Origin: Neodiprion pinetum
Taxonomy: Eukaryota > Arthropoda > Insecta > Hymenoptera > Diprionidae
Length of the DNA stretch: 64,000 bases
Direction of reading: 5' to 3'
Assembly (NCBI RefSeq): GCF_021155775.2
Contig: NC_060234.1
Span: 7,636,283-7,700,282, forward strand
Under the pieces are notes generated by a model. It saw only the letters and a program-made list of their open reading frames with translations. It did not search any database and was not told the DNA's origin. Position numbers and translations under genes: made by a program. Below, piece after piece: positions 1-13,508 of this stretch; within the stretch, counting starts at the first letter, position 1, and every line of letters begins with the position of its first letter.

Positions 1-250
1 TATTTCATTTGACTTTTCTTCAAATCTTTTTAAAACCAAATCAAAATATTCTTCTTGATTGTTCTTAATTTGACTCATTATTTCTACCCAAGTCGTTTGT
101 TTTATTTACAATTTTATTGGAACAGAAAAGAAACGCATATAATTTTAGTCATCCTCAATTTCAGTTTACCATTTTCAGTAAAATTAACACTAAATTAGTA
201 AAACATTGATTCGATGTAATTAAACAAACGTTTCTCGAATTTACTACGCC

Positions 251-368
251 GTAACAGCCAGAAAATTAATTTTCATTTTGTACCTAGAACAATATTTTTC
301 GATTGTGGTAAAAAATGAAAATAGTTAAGGACCGAGCGGTAACCGGAACTAAAAATTTCTCTCAGTGT
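251..368 (+). repeat. dispersed repeat family R1, copy A
   Basis: This is one of four copies in the window of a unit of about 100-165 bp. Its hallmarks in order are GTAACAGCC, then AATTTTCATTTTGTACC, then CGATTGTGGTAAAAAATGAA, and finally TTTCTCTCAGTG at the right end. The other copies are at 44192-44344 (+), 51572-51738 (-) and 60462-60565 (+, most diverged). Copy A lacks the left extension shared by the two middle copies. It ends one base before the target-site duplication of the foldback element at 376. I see no coding frame and cannot assign a class; a MITE or a solo transposon end is possible. Confidence 0.7.
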
Positions 369-369
369 A

Positions 370-1592
370 GACATATTAGGGTGGGCCAAAAAAAATGAGT
401 ATTTTTTTTTTTACTTTATACTCTGAAAATCGGTTGCTAGATACCTCTAAAGAATTCTCACCAAATATGAGCTCTTAATTTTGATAACAAGGTCCTCCGC
501 TTTGCAATTTTCCATTTTTTCCTGAGTATTAGAAACAAAAATTCATATCTCTTTGACAACTGTTCGTTAAAAAATATCTCCCCTCATATTCTTGTAGGAA
601 ATCGAACGCTCTACAAAAAAGGTCTCTTACAATTTTTTCGTAAACCTTACCGTTTAAAAGATATCAAAGCTTAAAGTTTGATTATTTTGAGAGAAATTTC
701 TGTTTTGCTTATGAATTTTTTAACTCGCTTACAAAAAATTTTGATGAATTGCACAACTCATAGTTTTGTAGGAAATTAACTGCTCTACAAAAATGGTGTC
801 TTATGATTTGTCGATTAAGTTAAGCGTTTAAAAGATATTCATCGTCAAACTTCAATGCATACTAATTTTAACAGTTTTTGATGAATAATTCGAAAAATTT
901 CAATTTAATTTATAAGCTTCATGAAAATTTATTCCAATGTGAGTTCCTAAGAAAAGAGAAATGTTTTAAACTATTTTTCTTTTATTTTTTTAGTTCTATA
1001 TATTATAATATATATATAGTTACATATATTATATAGAACTAAAAAAATAAAAGAAAAATAGTATAAAAATATATATTAAAAATTGAAAATTAAAAAATAT
1101 ATATTATTTTTAGTTCTATATATTATATAGAACTGAAAAAATAAAAGAAAAATAGTTTAAAACATTTCTCTTTTCTTAGGAACTCACATTGGAATAAATT
1201 TTCATGAAGCTTATAAATTAAATTGAAATTTTTCGAATTATTCATCAAAAACTGTTAAAATTAGTATGCATTGAAGTTTGACGATGAATATCTTTTAAAC
1301 GCTTAACTTAATCGACAAATCATAAGACACCATTTTTGTAGAGCAGTTAATTTCCTACAAAACTATGAGTTGTGCAATTCATCAATATTTTTTAACGAAC
1401 AGTTGTCAAAGAGATATGAATTTTTGTTTCTAATACTCAGGAAAAAATGGAAAATTGCAAAGCGGAGGACCTTGTTATCAAAATTAAGAGCTCATATTTG
1501 GTGAGAATTCTTTAGAGGTATCTAGCAACCGATTTTCAGAGTATAAAGTAAAAAAAAAAATACTCATTTTTTTTGGCCCACCCTAAGACATA
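370..1592. mobile_element. foldback (palindromic) transposable element with 6-bp TSD
   Basis: Bases 376-1586 begin TTAGGGTGGGCC and end GGCCCACCCTAA. The two arms are almost identical over about 460 bases each, folding around an AT-rich centre near 1015-1120. GACATA stands directly outside both ends (370-375 and 1587-1592), which fits a 6-bp target-site duplication. The right arm lacks about 162 bases present in the left arm (roughly 578-739). No transposase frame is present, so it is non-autonomous. The near-identity of the arms suggests a recent insertion or recent arm conversion. The superfamily is not assignable by eye: the 6-bp duplication argues against Tc1/mariner (TA) and piggyBac (TTAA). 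Confidence 0.88.
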
Positions 1593-4500
1593 TGTTTAAT
1601 TAATACACATGTACGAGTATGTTGTAATCCATGAGATATAATATTGTCCCCGATAGTTTGTGCAGCGATGGATAATAATCGACGATTGATTTTACCATTA
1701 GCTTCTCCGTTTGAGAGAGCTGAATTGCGATTTATCGAGGTACAACGGCCTGCAACTGCGCGTTCCTATTTCAATAATTATTATCCGTTACAAATCGGTG
1801 ATCTCATGCTCAGCGTATGTTCATGTGAAATCAATAAAAAAATTTCACAAAACGTTTGTAACGTACCTACATATTTCTTTAATGCCATTAACGCTTTGCA
1901 CGCGATCAGAATTATTTCTCAGTATATATTAAGGCACACACATTTTTGCCTCGCTAATTTGCGTCTCATGTTCGTTTGAAATATTTAAGGACGAATCCGG
2001 GGATCCTCTTAATCAAAGGTTAAGAAACGAGTGAAAATCGTTCAAACAAATCTCCGGCAGTGTTGTTAATAGCGGCAATGATGGTGAACACAAATGAAAA
2101 AATATCTGTATCAATTGATTGTTGAAATGAATCCGAGTAAATTTTAATAAAAAGAGCTGAGATGTCGACGACAATTTGAGAAAAGGTTTTCTAATTCGAA
2201 CGATCGAAACTTGGATTTTTCATCCGATACCAATTTATTTAGGCTTATTTTCTCCGCCATTGAGATCTCCAAAGATTGTTTTGTGACTGTACTTATTTAT
2301 ATATATTGTATATTATCTATAACGTAAGATTTCCTGAATGTTTTTCAAACAATTTATGACGATCAATTCGCCGAGCAAGATAAGCCCAAAGACAATCGTA
2401 TTAGATCAAAAACACTAGAGTTTCATTTTGAACGTTCCATTTATAAACCTTCATCAATTTGTCGATATTATAACTTCTGTTATTCAAATTTATTCGGGTT
2501 CATTTCTATCACACGTTAAAGATGGTGTTCATCATTATCATCGGCGCTACTGACATTGCTGGCGATTTTTCAAACAGTTTTTTCGCTTTCCTTAACCTTC
2601 GATTTATAGACAGCCTGGCCGATACATCCTTATAGTTGTTGAAAGTCTGTTAGATATGAAAATATTCGATCATAACATGTTTGTTCCCTTGAAAATATTG
2701 CGAGATATTTTAGTAAGATTTCGGAACAATTTATAGCCTACGTAAGTATTTCATTAAAACATGGTTATATGTACCTAATTATTCAGAACGATCAGAAATA
2801 CTTTGAAGTTCATCAGCTATATTTTACGGTTTATTTTTTAGAGCATAAATTCTGTTTGCAGATGGAAAAAGGTTTTATAGTTGCCTGATCTTCAGTTTCT
2901 GGAACGCTTCTTAATTGTCCCCGGAGACGTTTAAATCATTTCAGAATTCTTCGGAACGATTATTGCTCTCTGAATTTGTCGAATAACGAGAACCTGGCTA
3001 TTTCACGATTTTTCACAAAGACTCGCAGCGCTCAACTTTGAGGAAATTAATTCAACGTATATTGCAATTAGAAATGATTTTCCGGGTGAGATCACGGAAA
3101 ATTCAGTGCGCTTTAAAGTCTTCAACCGTTTTGTCTAACTAAATCTGTATTCTTATATTCATGCCTGCATTTATGTTATAAAAATAACAAATGACTCCGC
3201 ATAAATTCGAATTATTTTCTGCTCCGTCATTGTGTTCGGTGTTGAATGCTGAAATATATCTAAAACGACCCGCAGGTATAAGATATTTATAAAATTCTGT
3301 GAAAACCCGTCAGACATATGGTTTATGAGAACCCTCGAGGCAAGTTCGAAGCAATGAAGTTTCTGAAAAATGATCATGTTTTCAAATTCGGACAAATATG
3401 TTTTTTTTGTATATTCCAAGTCACGATTCCATCGTCAGGGTTAAATGAAAGTCAAACTCACGAATAAAATCAACGGTCCCAAAATTACACGCAAATTCTA
3501 TAAGAGGAAATAAAGGATATGAGATAATACATATTTTTCCTCCTCGCAGCTCGCACGAAACAGGATGCAGATTTTGCCGTCCGGCAATTAGCGCGACCTT
3601 GTCGATTGGTGACCTGCAGTGAAACTAATTGTCTCGGGAATTCCCCGTAAAACGATGACGCATTAACTCGGTATTAACTCAGACGAACCTAACCTAATAT
3701 GACCTGATATTCGTAGCAGTCGGTCGCTTTACGCCTGGATTCAGGCAACGCGCGTACGGTATGACAGGCATATTGCCTGCCGCCAGGCGCTGCCTGGGGA
3801 ATCCCCGGCGTGCTTTTAGCGTCTATCTATGATTGTCACGGTTATTTTATAGACCTGTTCACGTGGCCCGGCAGCGTACATACATCGGTGAACTCGTGTT
3901 TATATCCCACATTATAAACCGCGTTAGGATTATCGCCTGGCGATATATAACGGTAGTGATAAGTAGTTGCTTACCGTGAAATAAACCAAGGATTTCGATA
4001 TATAGGTTATGATTGGACAAAGTTTGCTTACTACGGTACCGGTAAGTGTCTATTTTGGTGTAATGATCTTATGCAAATCAGGTGAATCTTCCGACCGGAT
4101 GCTTGACGATCGCCTCGCTTATATTGTTTGACAATCATCGTTCTTCGAATTTAAAGAGGGCTTAGGTAGTCGGAATAAATGACCGATTTGTTGTAAAAAT
4201 AGACAGTGACTAGAACCGATCGGCGAGGCTGGTGTTCCACACATGTTTAGACGATACACGCCTCGCGTGGCTGGCTGCGTGCGTATGATGTTTGGAATCT
4301 GTTCGATCCACTGGATCGTCGAGACGTTCGTCAACTGTCGTAAGCGTGAAATTCCACATAGGCACGTGCAGGAGGTAGTCACTTAATTTCTGAATAACCT
4401 GACGGGTGTAATTGCTTCGCTTGGCAAATTAAATTAGGGCCTCGTTAGCCGGCGTGACGGTTAATCGCAGCTGGTGTCATTTCACTGTCAACTTCGACTT

Positions 4501-7500
4501 TGTGCGATATTGTTAAGTGTGTTACAGGAGTCTCGCCTCCGGCATTTACTTTTCATCGTGAAAAAGTATGACCTCACGGTTGTCGCGTATAAGACAAATT
4601 TTAGTCACTGGGCGACGATGGTCACGATGATTTGCATCCCAGTTTGTGGAAATACACCTGACGATGTTTACGGATAAAAAGATAACACCGTAAATGAGCT
4701 AAAGTTTAACTCATAAGGTACACATCATTATACCATTATACTTATACCATAATTTTCCCTCTAGACAGATGCAAAATATGACTAATTGCTATCTATCGCC
4801 TGCAGAGTAAACTCAGGCGAATAACTCAAGTTTACATTTGTCGGTACACGTGACGGCAAATTTCACGGACTAGGTTATCCATTTTTGGGAATTTGGCGAA
4901 GCTGAAATCATACCTAGGTTATTCTACTGTCGTTTCATGTGATACAATCTTACACCTGAGAAGAAATCGCATGCGCGTAATTTCAATACAACCGCCATTG
5001 ACACACTTGCAATCTTATTTCGACTGTAAAATTATTCCCAGCTCTCGTCAAATGTTAAATACCGTTTCACACCGAATAAAATTGCAGCATGATTAGTTGA
5101 GCGTAACTTTTCCTTAACCAAGCCTTTAATATAAATTCACGATTTGGTGCAATTCACGCGCGGATGCGTCTTCTGCAATTGTAAGAATCGTTGAAGGGAC
5201 AATGTAGTCGCCCATCTAACGAATGTACAGTGGTCATGGTTTCAGAACTCAGATATTCATTTTGGTACTGCGTCTATCAGGAAATTTCCCAGGAAAAGTA
5301 TCAATTTCGAGTGTTATTATAAAACAATTTTTTAGTATATGACACAAGCCATTTGTCAATCGATAATTGACAAACCAATTTTTGATAACTTGAGTTCGAA
5401 AATTTTCTTACAAATAGTAGATTTAAAATTACCAATGCACGGTTCTAGAGAAAAATGTTTGTCGTTTCTTCCGCTCTTTCGTAACCACATGTTAGAACGG
5501 TACACAAGAGTTCAGAAGACCGCACGGAATTACAAGAGAAAATAATGAATATTCCATAGAATTCCATTCTCGGGATTCATCAAGCTATTTGGAGAACGGA
5601 GCGTTGCATTCCGGTTAGAACTGTGAATACCTTTATAATGGTAGAGCGAACGCGTGGGCAAGTGCGTTAATCTGTCCTGCATTGACGTGACGCAATTGAT
5701 GTTTGTCACCAGATATCGCCAAGGAATTCTTGAAATGACTTTACGACCATGTAAATTTGGAACGGCGCAAGTGGGTGTGGCGAAATCGTCTATAGCCGAC
5801 AAGTTTTTATTAAACTATTTCCATTTCAACAATTCGGCTGGGTCACGGTCAACCAAACTGCATTTATGTACACATTGTAACATTGAAGTCAAAGATCGAA
5901 ACTCATTTGGAGAGCTTTTTTCATCGCCTAAAAATTATTGATTGCTGCGTGCGTTTTCAAATTTGCAAGATTCGTTGAACCACGTTTTCTAATTTGCAAA
6001 TTTCAAATCCGGTTCACATGTTTGGGAACTTTTTTATAATTCTACTTCTCTCTGTTTTATGGGATATTAATTGAAATTCAAGTGTCGCATCGATGATTTC
6101 TGGCACCAATCGTAAATGAGTTGAGTATTTTGATTGGCTGGGATAAGAATGTTCGGGAAGCTGTTTTCGTAGTTTTATGATTATTCAATGGTACCTGAAT
6201 ACTGTAATTTCTCGTAAAAATTCTTGAACGTGTCCGGAGTGTCATCTACATTGTTTTTATAGACGCCGGCTTGAAGACGCCATCGTAATGTCTATCTCGT
6301 AAAACGGTAGTGAATGTATTCGAGATTGTTGTTATTTTTTTTTTTTTTCTTCTTATCGATTTCTTTTTTTACACATACACGTATCGAAGTTTGCTTAAGC
6401 TAACGAGAAACCTGTGTAATACAACTTGAAGATTGTGAACTGATAGTGAGCTCGATAATAGCTCATATATAAACCGGATTTTATCCAATATCTGAAAAAC
6501 AAATTTCTGCGCGCCGACAGAGGCGCCACAATTCAAATGAATCTCGTCTGCGTATGAGATTAGAAATTGAGTAAATAGATTAACAGGAATCGTTGATATT
6601 AATGTTGTTTTGTTATACGGGAACACCATAAATTATCGACGAGATATACGATTATATTACATTATCGTTAGAAACTAGCAAATCAAATTTTGAATAACAC
6701 GCGCGGCAAATTCCACAAGTTCAAAATTACAATATTTTAATACTTTATCATCTTTTGTTTTCTCTCTTGTCTATTGCTGTTGTTAAGTTTCTTCTTCCTA
6801 TCGCTAGGTAGGGATATTATAATGCCAGCCAGCGCCAACGATCGAATCTACAAATTACACGGAAGAACGCAGGATCGTTCCTACCTGACGATATATGTTA
6901 GAGAAACAATAAATTAACCCGCGTACATAATCAAGTCATCATATCTCTTCGGAGAATAATACCGTCATCCAATTCGATATGACAAGACAATCCTTAATTT
7001 CAAATAACCGTGTCGCAATTTTTCATTATTCATCATTATTCTTAGTGTTTATTTTTTTATTTTTTTTACACCATATATGTAATTACCTCCACGTTTATCT
7101 ATCCTATAAAATTCACATTATAGGTGGGTGTAATTTCGGGTGATTCAAATTGATGAATGCTCACCATTTATCAACGGGTCAGATTTTGCTTCTTCTTTAA
7201 TGTACATAAATTTTCACGCATACATTCTCTATAATTCAATAATATATGGCTTACAGTCTAGTCTTTTTAACCTTTCTGTTATTATAATACGCCCATAATA
7301 TCATTCGATTCGTAAAATATTTTTATCCGCATTCTTTATCATAACAAAGATGAATATATTCATCCGAATGATTACCTTGCGGCACCATATTTCGATTTAA
7401 ATTATACGAATAGTATTCGTACTATTTTTTGCTAATGTATTATCATTTGCCTCATCACTGTTCTGCAGAAGATGGAAAGCATTCGTCTCATTATTGTTCT

Positions 7501-8650
7501 TCTCTCTGTTACATACATACTTTCTATGGTATAATTTGACAAACACATGGCAATTTGTTTCTCACGACTATTATCACATACATATATTTTTTATACTTAA
7601 TAAATCAAGGTTAAAATAAGAATCCCTCTCTTCAACAATCAACGCCAATTGAAAAGCCGGATGAAATTTTGATAACGTTCCAAATTCAAATTTACGCCGA
7701 ACGAAGAAGCTCGTGCGTCGGTTCTAATGGTTGAGAACGAAGCAAGCAGCCTGTGTAACTGGAAACAGGTATAACAGTTGGACGGCACGTGCTGAGATGT
7801 TTAGACACGGCTTAAGCCTTCCGCGTGAATTTATAACTCGTGAAATTCTTTCGGATTGTCAAACATGCTCAAACCGCGTTCAAATGAACCGCGAAAGTTG
7901 AATATTCGAAGAAATTACGAGAATCTCGCTGGCGAGTGAATCGCTTTTGAATTTCCCGACGATTGTCGAACGCCAAAAAAATTTCTCGGCTCGTTTTTTA
8001 AACCATTGTAGACAACTGATTTCCGCGGGTTGTTTACGTTTATTTCAACGTGAGCGCGGCTTAAGAGTTCGACGGAAGCCCGACGTCCTTGTCATGGCCG
8101 CGGGGCGTCGCTAAGCGGCAAATTATGACGCGTCGCGAGGCCTCAAAGGCGAAACTTGTCCTCGACAATTGGTAGATTTCCGTTTTTAATCTTCATCTTG
8201 CACGTAATATTGCCGGCATGGATGCGTATTATACGTACACAAACACACGCGTAGAAAATACAGCCGGCTACAGATGTACGTATGTTAGGTTATGTATAGG
8301 TTATGTATACGCCTATGTACTTCGCAATTCCGAAGATTCTTCAAGAATTTTGGCAACACGCATTAATGTCACGACTTAAAGGTCGTTACACGGATGGAAA
8401 TGTTCCTTTCATCCGTGCATATATCTGTTGCTTAATGCCCAATTATTAGACATCACCGTTATGCAACTAGCTTTGTGTTAATCTTGCAATTCAATTGTCT
8501 TGGGACTTGCGTGTTACAAGCGTGTAACTTTTATGCGCGTGGTCGGGGAATCGCAACTACGCGATTGCACTCGATGCATTGATTGTGAGAGAAATTGGGT
8601 TGGCAATTTAGTTACCAGAAAATTATCGTGAAATCGACGGAATGCTTTGA
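1593..8650. other. gene-free stretch
   Basis: No open frame here matches a family I know, and none is flanked by convincing splice signals. The longest frames (about 87-95 codons near 4119-4382 and 5530-5941) overlap one another on opposite strands and look like chance. Small items seen are a T run near 6336-6349, a tandem copy of AGGTTATGTAT near 8290-8313, and two adjacent CCTAA units near 3686-3697. Confidence 0.6.
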
Positions 8651-8775
8651 GTGCTTTCCATTTACTGACTCAAATCGACTTGTGTCGTTATTTCTGGTGT
8701 AACCGGCCAATCTAGGCAAAGGAATACACCAGAAATAGCGACACGAGTCGACTTGAGTCAGTAAATGGAAAGCAC
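8651..8775. repeat. 51-bp near-perfect inverted repeat (hairpin)
   Basis: The left arm (8651-8701, starting GTGCTTTCCATTTACTGAC) and right arm (8725-8775) are reverse complements with three differences in 51 positions. They are separated by a 23-base loop. Pairing stops abruptly at both outer edges. No open frame covers it. It could be a tiny foldback element or, if transcribed, a hairpin-RNA precursor. The sequence alone does not decide between these. Confidence 0.85.
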
Positions 8776-9236
8776 CCTTTATTGTTACTACAGAACACTT
8801 ATTTGAGACAACTTATTGCAAAACGTTACCACCTGAGTCGAGCTGAGTGATGAAGTAACTAACCAAAGGTTTTTGTAGAACTTTTGAGTTTTCCCCCAAG
8901 TTTGTTGGTAATGCCACTTTTTCGTAGCGCACTCTCGAGTCAGAAAAGCAAACAAATTTTCATTATTTGTTATTATTATAATCAATGCTATCACTCTTAC
9001 TAGTCAATTTCCATTTCAGCATTTATTTTTGTGGTTGTGGTAATAGAATGTCATAAATTCTCAAATAAGAAAGTAGAAAGGAAAACTTGTGTCATCACGC
9101 TGTTGACCATGTAAATATTGTTTGAACTACAAAAAAATGTTTAAATTCAATGCGAACACGCTACAGTCCGAGGGCGGTGGTTTGCCAGGGTGAGCAACCG
9201 TCATAAATTTAAACGACAGTTCGCCGCGTTATACGT

Positions 9237-9306
9237 AACCTCAAAAATTTTGACAGTTGTCGGTGGGAGTTTTACTCATTGCACAACTGTCAAAATTTTT
9301 AAGGTT
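9237..9306. repeat. 24-bp inverted repeat with 22-base loop
   Basis: The arms are 9237-9260 (AACCTCAAAAATTTTGACAG...) and 9283-9306. They pair at 23 of 24 positions around a 22-base loop, giving a 70-base hairpin of pre-miRNA size. It lies 460 bases downstream of the larger hairpin at 8651. The nearly perfect stem is more typical of a mobile-element end or an endo-siRNA precursor than of a classical miRNA, which usually carries bulges. Confidence 0.75.
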
Positions 9307-10778
9307 AGAACAGGTTAAAGACCCTAGGAAACAGCTGCTCTGGGATTGTAGCGCGTGCGCGTTAAATTTTAGCAGACGACGGGCCATGCAGTCGTTAGGA
9401 ATTCACTCTGTATATTATTCAAACTGGAAATTCCTCTCAATATGATGAGGATGAATCGCTTGTCTTGTTTTTTTTTTTTTTTTTTTTGTCTCACAAATCA
9501 TTACAGTAGTTGCCATTTTCTCCCACGTAACAAATTAAACGTTTTTTTAACGTTTCAAAGAATCGGTTATCGCATAACTACATATAATTGGTATTTTTTT
9601 TACGACCGTTTCTTTGTCCGAGAATACCGCAGACGGCAACTTAAATTAGAACTTGATAAGCGAATATTTGAATCCAAGATTAATGACGCTTGTGATTTAA
9701 GTATGGTTTGTTTTACGACACTTTGACTTACTAAAAGTGTGTTTCTTTTTTTTTTTTTTTTCTTCGCTACATCCGGTTCAAGAAAGACTTCGAATAAATT
9801 TATAGCGTACAAGAAATGTGAAGGCTTCTAAATCTCAATTGTATTTGTAACATAGCCTCGAACTACAAATTTTCACTGTAACATTGTTCATCCGATTCAT
9901 CTGATTAGAATTTTAGTATTTCAAATTTGAACCGATGGATGGATCCAGTAAGTAATTCTTTGTGAAAAATATTTTTCATTTGGAACAAAGACGACAGCAT
10001 CTATAGTCCAGAAATTTTAAACTTCACCTTTGAATATAAACAACATACCTTATACTGCTTGTAGGTTTAAAATTGAAACAACTATTTGTATAGTTTTTAG
10101 TAGGCTGCAGTGTAATGGATGCAGTGTCACTGATCTTAATGTTTACACGCGGTAACGTAACATACACATAATGAATACTTATACTCTTGTTATTACGAAA
10201 GAATTACATAAATCGAACGTCGAACGTCGAACGCGTTTAACTGATTTCTCGACCAAATCCTGTTGTGACGCTATATTCATGCGATTTGAAATTCCGCATT
10301 TTACGAACTTTTTCACTCCATTCGGATGATAAACATTTAAATTTTCGCACCTGGGTGTGTACCTATGCACATTAAGTATACGGATATCAAAACGAAAGAA
10401 AAAAAAAATAGGAAACATAAAAAGAGACTCATTGCGAATTAATGATAATTAATATCAATTTAACATCGTAGGTTTAGTTTACTCATTTTCTTTTTTTTTT
10501 TTTTCTCTTGTCCCACTTTATTCGTAATATATTACAATAATATACCTCTACTCCTCATTTCATTTCACACCGTTGACGGACACATGGTTGTAAATTTTCA
10601 TACATACAAATCACATGGAAAATTACGTGTAGGCCACGATCGTGACTGTTGTTATTATAGATTTTTTTTTTCTATGTGTTTTTGCTTTTTTTTTCTACTA
10701 CTTTTTTTTATTTCGTCGAATATTTGGAAATCCTAAAATTCCACTGAGGCTACCGCGGTTTTAATGTTTCCAAGTTTG

Positions 10779-10798
10779 CGTGTGTGTGTGTGTGTGTA
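10779..10798. repeat. (TG)n microsatellite
   Basis: About nine TG dinucleotides in an uninterrupted run. Confidence 0.9.
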
Positions 10799-13221
10799 TT
10801 ACGTAGGTATATTATGTACATAATATATCCGTGTAATTGAGTTGCGGAATGACTTTCTGACCGGGGAATCCTCGATCGTTTGAACGAGCTGATCGTGAGC
10901 CGAGTTCCTGTTCCACATGGTTTTAATCGAATGCATGAAATATAATGTCTGACTCACAATAACGCAGAGTCGAATAATATTTGAATAACGATAAAAAATG
11001 TTTAATATCAATTCAAAATCCATCCGGATTTCCCAACAGTTTAATCATTATCAATCGACAAAAGAATAGACAAAAAAAAAAAAAAACAGCACGTACTAAT
11101 TTGAATTTTATACTCAGAATAACGATGGCGAAAGAATTGTATTATTTAAAGCTGAAACAATATTGTCCGCCTTGTTCACATGTTTTCACACAGTTTCGCA
11201 TAATAATTATCTTGCTTTGATATTTCAGCTTGTCGAATTAATTGCCGTGCGTTACTCCGAATGCAACAATGCAACGAATCAATGAATCGTGTGTTGAGAC
11301 TGCAGCCTGTAACGAAATCGCGGGCTTATTCCTTTGTTATGCAAATCCTTTGTGATGTGATCGAATTTCGCCAACATTAATTTTTCATCCCTCACGAATT
11401 ACGCGTCCAGCCGAAACGTGTTTTCAACTACGCGCAAATCTGCAGGCTGCTCCAACGTATGCCGGAGGCCTTGTTTTCGTTTTCATCGTCATGACTTAAG
11501 ACTCAAACAACTTACTGAAAACACCGAACCGTATTTCGAGTATAAATCATATCGTTGGAATTTAACATTCCGTAACATGTAAGAAATAAGCGTCGCTGAA
11601 GGAATTTCAAACGCAAACAGCCAGTCCAAAGTTTAGTTGAACTAAATTACCGACTTTTGTCTTCATATATTTTTTCAATTTCAAAATATATATATATATT
11701 TGTGTAACTGTGTCGTGACACTCGCGGAAAAGTATAAAAGTTTTTATTGGTCGGCAGTTACAACAGCACTATAATTGTCTCTTTTTCAGAAGCAAGATAG
11801 AAAGAAAAAAACAAACCAAGAATTAAATACCGAAAAATAAAATAATTAGGTTTCCTCTATCTTTTTCATCAGAAAAAGGTAATCACTAATTTTATAAGCA
11901 ATTGAATTTCACTAACTTTGTGATATATAGATATAACTTAGCATGGGTGACATCATATTGTTATCGTTTCAAGACTTGTCCTACTTTCGTCAATTTTCGC
12001 CTGACCGAAAAGAGAAGAAATACAACCATATCATTTTTTCTCCGTGTCTTACTCCTAGAATATTTTATAGTTTATCACTTGATAGTCCGTGTTTTTTTTT
12101 TTTTTTTTTGATTTTTTTCCTTTCTTCTACGAATAATGTAAGTTGTTGTAAATTGCCATGTGTGGCCATTGTTCGGTGTATTTTTGTTTTTATTTATTCT
12201 TTCGTTTTTTTTTTTTTATTTGTTTGTTTGTCAACCAACAGTGGTCATAAATCTGTTAATATCAGGGTCAAGGTGAATGTTTGTTGGAGAATTTTTTGTG
12301 GGATACAAGTATTGAATAGTGAGGCTGAACTTAACGTTTAGGTCATACGCATGCATTATCCCATTATTACGTTTGTGATGTAACTATTTCGTGGTTGAAT
12401 GCCCTCTTCGTGTGACTATATTCACGCTAGTCGTACTTATAGTTTCCGAGAACTTTATTACACAATTGTTCGATTCCTTCAATGAGTCGATAAAGCAAAC
12501 AATAATTACCGTATCATTTATAAATTAATGTAAATGAACAAATTGACACTGTTTGAGCTGAAGCAATTCTATATACTCACGAACTGTCGAATGACGTGTT
12601 CATTGAATTTTTATAATCGAATCAATGTTTTATCTTGCTCCTTCTTGTGAAAATTTTCCCAGGTCGACGCTGATACTTCCATCTAGTTAATTGCAGACGA
12701 AAATTAAAAAGGGCTGTAGTGGCATTTATTTTTTATTTTTTATTTTTTTTATTCTTTAAATTTATTTGTAAAGTGTCACAGCGGTTTTTAATTCTCCTCT
12801 GCAATTGATGCGAGGTGAAAAATAAAAATATCGTCGCACGTGGCAAGCCGGTTACGTTTAATTTAATAGAGAACGAAGATGAACAGAGGATTCATATCAT
12901 TTGTTTACGTCTCGTGAGTAAACATTATTAAAAATCCTGGGTTGGTTTAACTTATTACGTACAAAACTGGTTAAAAAATTTTGAATTCTAACTAATTGTT
13001 CGACATCCGCCGACGACGTGTCTACGAGACCTCTACAATTTTATTGTACAAACAATCTCACAATAAATTTTATACAACGATATCAATTTTGCCGTGAAAA
13101 TAAAATTAGGTATTTTACTCGAGTTGTAATAATACAAAAATGAAAAATAGAAAACACAAAGCCAAGCAACTTTGCAAGAGTGACTTTAATCAATAAATTT
13201 TAAACAATTCTACAGCGATTG

Positions 13222-13248
13222 TTTTTTTTTTTTTTTTGGGGGGGGGGG
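13222..13248. repeat. poly(T)-poly(G) homopolymer junction
   Basis: Sixteen T are followed directly by eleven G. A G run this long is rare in such an AT-rich region. It may be an assembly or sequencing artefact or a real mononucleotide repeat. Confidence 0.9.
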
Positions 13249-13508
13249 ATTACGCGACGTACAAAAAAGGTACAATTGAAAAGAGTAAGCCCGTTGAATT
13301 TTTACCGAAATAAAACTAGACAATTTGCCGTGTACTGCGTGTTTTGTATTATACGTATGTAACGAGAGCCCGGGAGCGATTAATGCCAGTGGAATTTTCC
13401 AATTAATATCGTGTCACGAACAGGATTAGGAATTTTTGGCACATGTATAGGTTTTGGATAAGTAAGAGATACGCATAGAGAGAGGTGGGGAGAAAAAAGT
13501 TGGAACAG

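Noticed and set aside
3686..3697. CCTAACCTAA as telomeric (TTAGG) repeat
   Set aside because: Only two units; expected by chance.
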